From NCBI RefSeq assembly GCF_003387475.1, contig NZ_QUNO01000039.1, forward strand, positions 1-45,682: a DNA stretch of 45,682 nucleotides. The letters are read 5' to 3'. Under the pieces are notes generated by a model. That model was given only the letters and a program-made list of their open reading frames with translations, made no database searches and was not told the origin of the DNA. This stretch comes from Kutzneria buriramensis. GTDB taxonomy: Bacteria; Actinomycetota; Actinomycetes; Mycobacteriales; Pseudonocardiaceae. This document shows positions 9,815 to 17,548 of this stretch, piece after piece (the stretch's first letter is position 1; every line of letters starts with the position of its first letter). Both the position numbers and the translations under genes were made by a program.

Positions 9815-10987
9815 CTACCGGAGAACGCCCTTGCCATATGCGAAGCTGCCCGGTTCGTCGATGGCCGACGAAGACCGCACCGATCCGTCGAGCGCGCTGG
9901 CCACCGCGCTCGCGGTCATCGCCGCGCTGAGCACCTGCCCGCCTCGGCCGCTGGTCGGGCTGTATCCAGTGATCTCCTCGATCCGTCGGGTTCTGTAGTC
10001 CAAAGTGGATCTGTGAATGAACAGCGCCTGCGCCGCTTGGTTCCGGTTGAAATCGAACTCGATCAGTGCCGCCAGCGTCGAGCGCAGCATTTCGTTGGCC
10101 AGCAACGGCTTGACGATCGCAACCAGACTGTCGGTCACGGAGCTCTGGCGCAGCACGGCGTACTCGATCAGGAAATCGTCCAGGCAGAACAAGCCGGGCT
10201 GCCGCCCCGAGGACATCGCCAGCGTCAGAATGTCGGCCGCCTCGTCGTACCCGGACGCGATCAGGTCGCGCGTCCGATGCGTCTTGGCACACCAGGGCTT
10301 GCTTCCCAGCTTGGCGGCCAAGTGGTCCACCACCTGCTCCACTTGATGGCCAGGGGATGCCGGGATGAGCAGGACGGCACCTCTGTCGACAGGAGCCCCC
10401 AAGATCGTTGGGTGCTCGAACGTGTCGAGCAACCCAACCAGCCGGTGTCGCATCAACTCGTCGGTCGGACGCAGCACGAGGATGTCGTAGCTTGCGGCGA
10501 GGTCGCGCTCGACACCAGGCGGGATCTCACCACCGGCGACAAGCTGTCGGACCACCTCGCACGCCAGCCAGGCGCGGTCTCGGCTGGCAACCTGGTCGCC
10601 CGTGGCCGCAAGTAGGTCACGCAACACGAGGTTGCCGGCGTTGACCAGCGCGGGCAGCACATCAGGTCGCCTCGTGGCAAGGTAGTTCACCAGGTGCGCG
10701 GCCAGTTGACCGAGATGATCGGCTGCCACGTCCAGCGAGCCGCCGGATGCCACGAGGGCGCGTCCGGCCGCCCGTACTCTGCGGCGCTGGTCCGCGACGA
10801 TCTCAGGAACACCGGCCAGGATCCGCGCATAGGCACGCGTCACCTCGCCGTACAGCGCGCTGGCAGCCTCTCGCGCCCGGGCGGGCATGACATCGCCGCT
10901 GAGCCGGTCCGCGAGCGCGGTCAGCGCGTCGGTCTCGGCTGCAGTTCGCTGCCCTAGCTGGCCAGGTCGGTCGTCTATCACCGTCAT
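9815..10987 (-). CDS. PucR/CdaR-type transcriptional regulator (paralogue 1)
   Basis: 390 residues. ATG 10987 starts MTVIDDRPGQ, with GGACGGGG upstream; it matches the start of the paralogue at 39505-40620. The C-terminus carries the PucR-type helix-turn-helix (EFDFNRNQAAQALFIHRSTL, then DYRTRRIEEITGYSPTSGRG). A GGDEF-like/sensor middle (YDILVLRPTDELMRHRLVGL) and an N-terminal helical region (about 20-160) precede it. The tail after the helix-turn-helix is ~30 residues longer than in the paralogue. PucR-family proteins are cytoplasmic activators, often for catabolic or developmental genes; the ligand and targets are unknown. The upstream DNA is related to that of the second copy (11000-11060 versus 40630-40700), consistent with duplication of gene and promoter together. 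Confidence 0.9.
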   Translation of the reverse strand: MTVIDDRPGQLGQRTAAETDALTALADRLSGDVMPARAREAASALYGEVTRAYARILAGVPEIVADQRRRVRAAGRALVASGGSLDVAADHLGQLAAHLVNYLATRRPDVLPALVNAGNLVLRDLLAATGDQVASRDRAWLACEVVRQLVAGGEIPPGVERDLAASYDILVLRPTDELMRHRLVGLLDTFEHPTILGAPVDRGAVLLIPASPGHQVEQVVDHLAAKLGSKPWCAKTHRTRDLIASGYDEAADILTLAMSSGRQPGLFCLDDFLIEYAVLRQSSVTDSLVAIVKPLLANEMLRSTLAALIEFDFNRNQAAQALFIHRSTLDYRTRRIEEITGYSPTSGRGGQVLSAAMTASAVASALDGSVRSSSAIDEPGSFAYGKGVLR

Positions 10988-11280
10988 CGGGATGCCCCGT
11001 CCAAGTCGAAAAACAGCGCACAAGCCGAGCCACGTCTCACGCGAGGAATTCGAAGGAGAACTGCGCTCCTTGCGTTCTCATGACGAGTCAGGGAAAAATC
11101 GGGTCGGAACCGGACCGGCTTCCGAACCCCAGGGCACCACCGGAAGAACGAATGCGAATTGACTTCACGTCTCGATCGTTCCAGCTTCGTGGCACCTCGC
11201 CGAGCAGAACTATTTTCCCTGCCCGAACTCTTACACGTCGAAGCCATCAACGCCTGAATGAAAAATGAGTGACCCCGAAT

Positions 11281-11876
11281 CATAGGGTGACCAAACGGCG
11301 CGACGCGTGGATCTGCTTCCAAGACGAGAGCAGATTCTCGTTGCCCCCCGTGGTGAGAGCCATCCGGGCACCCCAGGGGCAGACACCGGTCTTGCACCCG
11401 ATTCTCCTGGAAGCAGATGTCGATGTCCGAGGGCGCCGGCCTACCGGTCCGATCGCAGCGAGTCGGTGTTCGTGTTCGGCGTGCGCGATGGCACCCTCAA
11501 CACCACATCGCTGATCGAGTTCCGGACCGATCCGCGCGAGCATCTCGATGACCAGCCGGTCACCTCGATCTGGGACGGCCCGCCCGCACACCGGTCGAAG
11601 GACCTGATCGCCTGCCCGGCCATCCAGCGGCACTGGCTGCGCATGGAGCCGCTGGCCGCCTATGCCCGCGACCTCAACCCGATGGAACTGGCGTGAGACA
11701 AGGTCAAGGCACGCGAACTGGTCAGCCTCTGCCCGGACTCCCCCGACGAAGCTCGCATCGCCGCCAAACTCGGCTCGTGCCGAGCGGGCAGCAACTACCT
11801 GCTCTGCTTCAACTTCCTCGACCATACCGGCCTCGCCCTCTGGCACCACTCGTCCAGATACCAAAAAAAGTTTTAA
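11281..11876 (+). pseudogene. IS630-family transposase remnant
   Basis: Fragments in shifting frames match the IS630 DDE core in order: RDAWICFQDESRFSLPP near 11297-11350 (first catalytic Asp), TSIWDGPPAHRSK near 11560 (second Asp), AAYARDLNPMELA followed by an in-frame TGA at 11696, then KVKARELVSLCPD and NYLLCFNFLDHTGLALW. The N-terminal helix-turn-helix is missing. Frameshifts and the internal stop show it is dead. Confidence 0.85.
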
Positions 11877-11975
11877 ACACCCGCCAAACGAGCTATAGAG
11901 CGCTCTAACAGGCACGGCCAGTCTGTCACGCCGAGTGAACTCAGTAGGCCACCCGAGCGAAACATGGTTCACCTG

Positions 11976-11988
11976 GAGGACTTCCCTC
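11976..11988. promoter_or_regulatory. Candidate operator-like motif shared with the second PucR leader
   Basis: GAGGACTTCCCTC is a GAGG-N5-CCTC inverted repeat. It sits inside ~45 bases (11954-12000) that closely match DNA upstream of the PucR gene at 40620 (CGAGCGA, GGTTCAC, GAGGA, TTCCCTCACGA in the same order and spacing). No gene is clearly driven from here, so this may be a leftover copy of a PucR-gene promoter. Confidence 0.4.
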
Positions 11989-12429
11989 ACGAAGTTCGCG
12001 CGAACACCACGCAGCCACGGCGCGACCGAAATAGGTGAGCCAGCCCACACGCCCCGCGACGAAGCGAGCACATGTCGGAGACACTCTGGACCGACATCGA
12101 ACCGCCGCGTCCCGACCGGCACTCATCGACGACCCCGCCGGCGTCGAACGGCCCGCGCTCAAGGAGTGCGCTGTCGTACGGTCCACACAGGACTAACGAT
12201 AGTTAACCATTCATTCGGAAATGATACACCTTTTGTTCATTTTCGACCATCCTGTCGATCGCACCAGGCGAACGACGCCTGGCCGTCGCGAAATTTCAGC
12301 TTGGCGCGCCGGTGGCGGACGCCACCGTGAAGAGCCCGGCTCGACAGCTCTCGCTTCGGGATCCACAGTTCGTACACGGTCGCCGTCCCCGAGGCTCACC
12401 CGAGCAGGTCGCCCGTGCCCACGTCGTCG

Positions 12430-12660
12430 CACATCTCGATGTCGTGCAGCACCGACGGTATGATGCGGAATGGCACGTCATGCCCATGTTCTCGTGCTCG
12501 AGCTTGTGGCAGTGACAGACGAACTTCCCGCAGAACCGGCCGAACCGCGTCGCGACGGCGACCAACTCGACCGCCTGCACACGCAAGTGTCCTTCCACCC
12601 GATGTCTCCCGGCAGCTCCGCGCGCCGAAGAAGAACTTTTCGGGACTTGCCGGGCACGCC
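12430..12660 (-). pseudogene. Multicopper oxidase C-terminal fragment
   Basis: The minus strand at 12479-12514 encodes HCHKLEHENMGM, the HCHxxxHxxxxM copper-ligand signature at the C-terminal end of multicopper oxidases. Just upstream, in a shifted frame, it encodes ELPGDIGWKDT (about 12579-12621), the GWKDT motif that normally precedes it, and GRFCGKFVC leads into the copper motif. The rest of the enzyme is missing, so this is a remnant of a laccase/CotA-like gene. Confidence 0.8.
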
Positions 12661-12904
12661 GGGCCAGCCATGCCACGCCCGCTCGCCAGCTCGGCGTGGG
12701 ACGCCGACGAGCCGCCGCGTCAGGTACGTGAGTACGTGGTGGCGGGCCTGGGATCGGCCACAGTCTAGGCAAAGACGTGTCGGGCTGGTCTGGCCAAGTG
12801 AGAGGCAGACACGGCCGCCAGTGATCATCCAGGTGTCGAATCCTGATGATCGCGTGAGGGTACCGTGCCTGCCGCCTCATCCCTGATCCCTGGCCGTCGC
12901 CAGC

Positions 12905-13086
12905 ATTCCTAGACCATCCTGGACAGGATCACTGACCTGCATGAACATCTCGCCGTGGTGCCCGATCCACGCCACCGCCGCGGGACACCGCGCATGCTCA
13001 CCACGATCCTGCTGATCGCCGCCGCGCTTCGGCACACCGCGCTAGCCGTCACCCGGCCGCCCACGCTGCTGGGAATTCGGGCCTGA
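12905..13086 (+). pseudogene. ISAs1-family transposase N-terminal fragment
   Basis: The frame reads LDRITDLHEHLAVVPDPRHR, then RGTPRMLTTILLIAAALR, and stops at TGA 13084-13086. The VPDPRxxRGxxH/R-L pattern is the domain at the front of ISAs1-like transposases. The remainder is absent here; an ISAs1 C-terminal fragment lies at 33255-33670, but nothing shows they were one copy. Confidence 0.6.
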
Positions 13087-13153
13087 CCAGCGCCACCGAC
13101 TTCGCAGGGACCGTGCCTGCGCCCAGTGCGTGTCCAAGTGCGCTGTGACGCGG

Positions 13154-13480
13154 TCAGCCCTCGAAGGTGTGCTGCTCACGTCCGGTATTCGGGACGTACG
13201 TCGCATAGTAGGTCGAGCAGTAGACGTATGACCATCCACGCGCGACCCATGGGCCTAGGTACCAGTTGCCGTTGCTGCACCGGGCTACCGCTTGGTACTG
13301 GGTAACGCCGTTGGGGTCGCAGCTGACACCGAAGGTGTGCTGGTCGTTCCAGTACTGACACTTCAGCGGTTGCTCAGCGGCCATAGCCGGCGATGCCGCG
13401 GCGACGCCCACTCCCCCGAGCATCGCGACGAGACCCATCGCGGCGAGACCCGTCGCGACGAAGGAACGCTTTCCTGGCAT
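13154..13480 (-). CDS. Small secreted protein, 108 aa
   Basis: ATG 13480 follows AAGGGTGAAGAC. Sec signal peptide: MPGKRSFVATGLAAMGLVAM, then a glycine/alanine stretch ending ASPAMA-AEQ. The mature protein is ~73 residues with four cysteines (KCQYW, SCDPN, RCSNG, YCSTY), many aromatic residues and an LGPWVARGWSYVYC segment. The composition resembles small extracellular carbohydrate- or surface-binding proteins, but I recognise no family. Monocistronic. Confidence 0.82.
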   Translation of the reverse strand: MPGKRSFVATGLAAMGLVAMLGGVGVAAASPAMAAEQPLKCQYWNDQHTFGVSCDPNGVTQYQAVARCSNGNWYLGPWVARGWSYVYCSTYYATYVPNTGREQHTFEG

Positions 13481-13643
13481 GTCTTCACCCTTAGTTGGAC
13501 GTTTCGACTCAAAGGAGTTTAGCCGTCGACCCTCGTCCGGCAGGACCACGTTTCCGAATGATGCCGAAGGACTTCCTCGTTTCGGAGTTCGGTCGCGCGG
13601 CTCACGCCACCGGCCACTGAGGTGATCTCAATATGCCAACCAA

Positions 13644-13676
13644 GATCACACTCCGCAGTCGGCGTCAGTGTAGATC
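13644..13676 (-). terminator. Possible hairpin after the 13681-13932 gene
   Basis: GATCACACT (13644-13652) can pair with AGTGTAGATC (13667-13676) with one bulged base, a few bases beyond the stop codon of the minus-strand gene ending at 13681. Weaker than the other terminators in the window. Confidence 0.4.
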
Positions 13677-13680
13677 AGTC

Positions 13681-13932
13681 CTAAATTCCATAGACGAGCA
13701 CCCAGGGCTCTGGCGCGTTGCCGGTAGTTCGCAGGCAGCTGTAGTCCCATTTTTGCGTCGACTCTTCCGCAGTGTTCCTGGCGGTCACGCAAAGCTGTAG
13801 GGTCGCATAGAAGCCGACCAACTCGACGACAGGCGAAGGGGGGGTCGCCGACGCAGTAGCCGGAATAGTGAAGGCCATGACGCCGCCAATGAGGCTGGCG
13901 ACGACCGCCCCCGATAGGAGACTTTTCCGCAC
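13681..13932 (-). CDS. Small secreted protein, 83 aa
   Basis: GTG 13932 lies six bases after AAAGGAG, which decides the start over longer frames reaching 14013. Signal peptide MRKSLLSGAVVASLIGGVMA, cleavage near ATASA-T. The mature part is ~54 residues with two cysteines (LQLCVTARN and YSCLRTT), probably one disulfide, and pattern VGFYATLQLC...AEESTQKWDYSC. No family recognised. Adjacent to, but not overlapping, another secreted protein gene in the same orientation. Confidence 0.82.
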   Translation of the reverse strand: MRKSLLSGAVVASLIGGVMAFTIPATASATPPSPVVELVGFYATLQLCVTARNTAEESTQKWDYSCLRTTGNAPEPWVLVYGI

Positions 13933-14299
13933 GAAGCACTCCTTTCTATACACGCAACAGCGACACGCAGTCGCATGTTCGAGCGTGACAACTTTACCGA
14001 AGCTCCAAGGCAACCCGATACCAAATGACCCTAAATCGGAAAACTTTCCAAGTTTTACTGAAGCGCTTGGTATTCAGCGACCAGTCCGCAGTCACGTGAC
14101 TCTGCGGTGATCGCCGGGCGCCGTACGTTCTCGTTGGCGCGGACAACCCGGCGGGTGAACCGGATCCACCCCCGCGCGGTTGACTGTGCGATCTCCAAGT
14201 ACAGCGCCAACCAGCAGACCAAGATCACCAACACTGCCCCGCCGGGTTCGGCCGATCCTCACCTCGACTATGGGCCATTCGCGTTGGTCGACAGGGCTA
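13933..14299. other. Gap between the secreted protein and the MmyB-type regulator
   Basis: No gene seen. It holds the promoter region of the minus-strand gene starting at 13932 and the 3' flank of the regulator ending at 14300. Confidence 0.4.
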
Positions 14300-15211
14300 T
14301 CACAGGGGTCGTGGGGCGGCGAGCGGTCCCTCGCCGTCCGAATTGGCGCTCGGGCTGGTGGTGGGCAGGTGCACCGCCGCCCAGGACGCCAGGATGCGCA
14401 GCGCGTCGTGCGACGGGGTGCCTGGCTCCGCGGTCAGCACGATCACGAACTGGTCCGGCGCCGTGTCGCAGATGAGCGTGTCCCAGTCCAGCGTGAGATC
14501 ACCCACGACCGGGTGGTGGAACCGTTTGGTGCCCTGTCCCTTGCTCTCGACGTGCTGGCCGTGCCACCAGGTCCGGAAGTCCGCGTCCCGAGTGGACAGT
14601 TCACGCACCAGCCCGGCCAACCGCGGATCGTCCGGGTGCCGAGCGGCGTCCATGTGCAGATTGGTGACCGCCTTGCGAGCGACGTCCTCCCAGTCCGGAT
14701 AGAGCACGCGCATCGCCGGATCGGTGAACACCATCCGCACGTAATTGCGCTGGTGCTCCGGGATCCGGGCAAAGTCGGTGATCAGCGCAGCGGCCAGGCC
14801 GTTCCACGCCAGGATGTCCATGCCGCTGCCCAACACCAAGGCCGGACCCTCCGGCAACTGATCAAGCAGCCGCCGCAGCTGCGGACTGATCGCCCGAGCC
14901 GACCTGACGCGCGGCCGACCCGAGGGCTTGCCGGCCAACTCGAACAGGTAGGTCCGCTGGTCGTCGGTGAGCCGCAGCGCCCGGGCCAGCTCGTCCAGCA
15001 CCGGCCCGGAGGCGCGGATCCGGCCCTGTTCCAGCCGCCGGTAGTAGTCCGTGCTGATCGCCGCGAGCCGGGCCACCTCCTCACGGCGCAGGCCCGGCAC
15101 CCGACGTGCGGACGGCGCGGACGGCAGCCCGACGGCCTGCGGCGTCAGCTCGGCGCGCCGCGCCCGCAGGAAGTCCCCCAGCTCCTTCAGCCGGGCGTTG
15201 TCGCTGCTCAT
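14300..15211 (-). CDS. XRE-family regulator with MmyB-type ligand-binding domain
   Basis: 303 residues. N-terminal XRE helix-turn-helix at about 30-85 (GLRREEVARLAAISTDYYRR, then LEQGR), followed by a linker with DELARALRLTDDQRTYLFEL. The C-terminal MmyB-like ligand-binding domain shows LAWNGLAAALITDF, then RVLYPDWEDVAR, DPRLAGLVRELS and KRFHHPVVGDLTLDWDTL. This is a common actinobacterial architecture in which these proteins often act as repressors of divergent oxidoreductase genes. No such partner is adjacent: the upstream gene is a protease ~600 bases away. ATG 15211 has AGAGAGG upstream. Confidence 0.93.
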   Translation of the reverse strand: MSSDNARLKELGDFLRARRAELTPQAVGLPSAPSARRVPGLRREEVARLAAISTDYYRRLEQGRIRASGPVLDELARALRLTDDQRTYLFELAGKPSGRPRVRSARAISPQLRRLLDQLPEGPALVLGSGMDILAWNGLAAALITDFARIPEHQRNYVRMVFTDPAMRVLYPDWEDVARKAVTNLHMDAARHPDDPRLAGLVRELSTRDADFRTWWHGQHVESKGQGTKRFHHPVVGDLTLDWDTLICDTAPDQFVIVLTAEPGTPSHDALRILASWAAVHLPTTSPSANSDGEGPLAAPRPL

Positions 15212-15807
15212 GGCGATAGTGTGCCTCTCTGCCGATTGGGATGCACAGTGGTGCCGTCACGTGAGCGGGTGGATGCTCTCAGCGGCGTTCGTGGTGGGCC
15301 GTGTGCACGCAGCCCACAGTGTCGCTCCCCACCCTGGCCTGTCTGAGCGATGGCGGCTCCCCAACTGGCCAGGAGCGTCAGCCCATCGTGTGATGATGAC
15401 TCGCATTCAGCGCCGGATGTGGTCGAGGTCAGCCCAGAGTCGTCCAGACGATGTCGCCTTGAAGCTGGGACCAACTTCCGCAATCGAGGGGTCGAACCGC
15501 TTCGCGCCGATGTGACGCAGGGGTACATCCGAGCGTGGTCCAGCAGGTGCAGAGCTCATCGCGGTGTGTGCGCAACTAACAAACCAGAAGTCGTCATAAG
15601 GTACGCCGCCGGTCTCGGCCCGCAGAGGACTCACCGTCGTGGTCGTCGTGTCCTCTACATTCCAATGGACGTCCGTCCACTTGGTATCTCGTTGCTACAA
15701 TCGGGCTGAGTGTGCCCGACACCATTTCGGGAGGGACGCCGACCAGACTCCTTCGCCGCATGTCGACGACACCAGCAGGGATTGCATCCTTAAATTCGTT
15801 GGCTGGT
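15212..15807. other. Gap upstream of the MmyB-type regulator
   Basis: No gene recognised. It contains the promoter region of the regulator at 15211 and the 3' flank of the protease ending at 15808. No strong hairpin is visible after the protease stop. Confidence 0.4.
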
Positions 15808-16980
15808 TCAGTTGCTCGTCACGAGCTTGATGCCGTTGAGCACCTTCCACAGCGGTTCAATGAAGTTGACTCTCTGGCACTGGCCCGTGCTGGTCACAGC
15901 GCCGCCGCTGACCATTCCGACGCCGATCACGCCGTTACTCTGCGCGACCATAACTGGAGCGCCGCTATCGCCCGCCACGGAGCACAGGCTAGTCCTGTCC
16001 AACCCGGTGACCGTCACACCGCTCCGTGAGTCGGTGTAGCTCTGGTTGAACGCGAGGACCTGGCCGCAGTTGTACGCGGTACTCGAACCGCGCATGCACA
16101 CGGTCGTCCCGGTGACGGTGACTGTCCCGGAACCGGTCACCGCCTGCGGACCATTACGGGTGTAGACCCAGCCCCGTGGCTGCCAGGCGGTGTAGTTTGT
16201 CAGAACGATAGAGGCATAGTCGTCCGGTCCGAATTCGCTTTGGCTGATGTAACCAATCTTCTGGCCGCCCCGCCACCACGTGCTACCCGCCACCCCGCAG
16301 TGCCCCGCGGTGAGCAGGTAGTCGAGTCCGAAGCCGTCGGGGTTCGCGTCGGTCGCCACGAACCCCGAGGTGCAGCTGCCTCCGCCGGGCCGGTCGCGGT
16401 TGATGGTCAGGCCACCATAGAGGTCGGTCGCGAGCGTCCGCGCCGGACCAGCGGACCGGTGCACCACCACGGCGTCGCCATAGTCGCGCACCGGGGTGAA
16501 CGCCGCACCGGCTGGCAGCTCCACCACCACGGCGTCGACCCGGGGATCGACTCCCCAGGAGCTGCCGCGCGGCAGGGTGCCGTGACCCAACTCGGTGGCG
16601 ACCCGCTCGAGTTCGGCGGTGGTGTACCGCACGATCTGGGCCCGCGCGCCGGCATTCTCCACGGTCCGCGCGTCCAGGTCGTCGACCACGTTGACCACAA
16701 GGGCGCCGTCCGCCGGGTCGAGCCACGAGCCCGCCTGCCGGTCGCCCAGCCTGGCCGCGAGGTTGTCGGCGAGCGCGGTCACCCCCGCCTGCGCGTCGAC
16801 CCGCCGGCGTGCCTCGGACTCCGACAGCCCCAGATCACGGCGGAGAGCGGCGACCGAGGCTTCGGTCAGCTCCTGGCTCTGCACGAGTAACTGTTGATGT
16901 ACGTCGGACACGGCGGCCAACGCCTGCGAACCGGTCAGACCGACTGCGGCCACACAAGCGACAATGACCCCAAGAGTCAT
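15808..16980 (-). CDS. Secreted S1-family (streptogrisin/alpha-lytic-like) serine protease
   Basis: Pre-pro-protease of 390 residues. Signal peptide at 1-23 (MTLGVIVACVAAVGLTGSQA); an in-frame GTG four codons upstream (16992) would add VQRI and a positive charge and may be the true start. Prodomain ~25-190, with the alpha-lytic pro-region strand GSSWGVDPRVDAVVVELP. The catalytic domain begins near 186 (LYGGLTINRD). Triad: His227 (TAGHCG), Asp254 (GPDDYAS) and Ser339 (GDSGAP). Cysteine pairs expected at 203/228, 295/305 and 333/368. All catalytic residues are present, so it should be active after autocatalytic pro-peptide removal outside the cell. It lies downstream of the large secreted protease but is separated from it by a remnant and a hairpin. 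Confidence 0.94.
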   Translation of the reverse strand: MTLGVIVACVAAVGLTGSQALAAVSDVHQQLLVQSQELTEASVAALRRDLGLSESEARRRVDAQAGVTALADNLAARLGDRQAGSWLDPADGALVVNVVDDLDARTVENAGARAQIVRYTTAELERVATELGHGTLPRGSSWGVDPRVDAVVVELPAGAAFTPVRDYGDAVVVHRSAGPARTLATDLYGGLTINRDRPGGGSCTSGFVATDANPDGFGLDYLLTAGHCGVAGSTWWRGGQKIGYISQSEFGPDDYASIVLTNYTAWQPRGWVYTRNGPQAVTGSGTVTVTGTTVCMRGSSTAYNCGQVLAFNQSYTDSRSGVTVTGLDRTSLCSVAGDSGAPVMVAQSNGVIGVGMVSGGAVTSTGQCQRVNFIEPLWKVLNGIKLVTSN

Positions 16981-17163
16981 GATTCTCTGCACTTCGACAA
17001 CAGTAAGCTCGCCGGTCGCAGTGAACGCGCTCGCCGAACGAACCTCCGAATACCGACGAACGACCTTCGCGCGATGCGCATCCTCTCGTTCCGACTCCGC
17101 TCTCCCCGGGGCATCTCCCCTGGGCTGCCGGCCACTATCAGCGGCCCGGTCGTCTGGCGCTGA

Positions 17164-17201
17164 CGGCGACCACGACCCATACGAGCGGGTCGTGGTCGCC
17201 G
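17164..17201 (-). terminator. Strong inverted repeat upstream of the S1 protease
   Basis: Perfect 15-bp stem: CGGCGACCACGACCC (17164-17178) pairs with GGGTCGTGGTCGCCG (17187-17201) around an 8-base loop. On the minus strand it lies between the 1079-aa protease/PPOX remnant and the S1 protease, so it could separate their transcripts. Confidence 0.6.
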
Positions 17202-17520
17202 ACGCCGGGCAGTTGATCACCATGTCCGCACGGGCCCGTCCGGACGAGATCATGGGCGTCCGCGCCGGACTCGATCTGCCGGTGGCCTGTTGCTTGAGCA
17301 GAATTCCGCGCGGTTGCCCCGTCCTCTCGTCCGGCACGTCATCGATCACGAAGACCGCGTGCGGTTTGCCGCCCAAATGCCGGACGCACTGCCTTCCTGG
17401 CCACGCTCGCCCCGATTTCGATCGTCTCTTGCTCGGCGTCAATGTGGTACCCGACCCGCACGACTAGGGGCTTGCCAGACCTGTCCGCCGCGGCGAGCCG
17501 ATCAAGACGACGTGGGTCTG
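17202..17520 (-). pseudogene. PPOX-class (F420/FMN split-barrel) enzyme remnant
   Basis: The minus strand reads LDRLAAADRSGKPLVVRVGY, then HIDAEQETIEIGASVARKAV. After a frameshift it reads KPHAVFVIDDVPDERTGQPR, then GILLK. The order matches pyridoxamine-phosphate-oxidase-like F420-dependent enzymes: ...RP-VV-VGY-D...TI-IG...K..R, then P..AFV-DDV...RG. The C-terminus is lost. The family call rests on motif order only. Confidence 0.55.
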
Positions 17521-17548
17521 GCTATCGGTGTCGACGCCTCCTCGGATT

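Noticed and set aside
14180-15346. Plus-strand open frame of 388 codons
   Set aside because: Antisense to the well-supported MmyB-type regulator.
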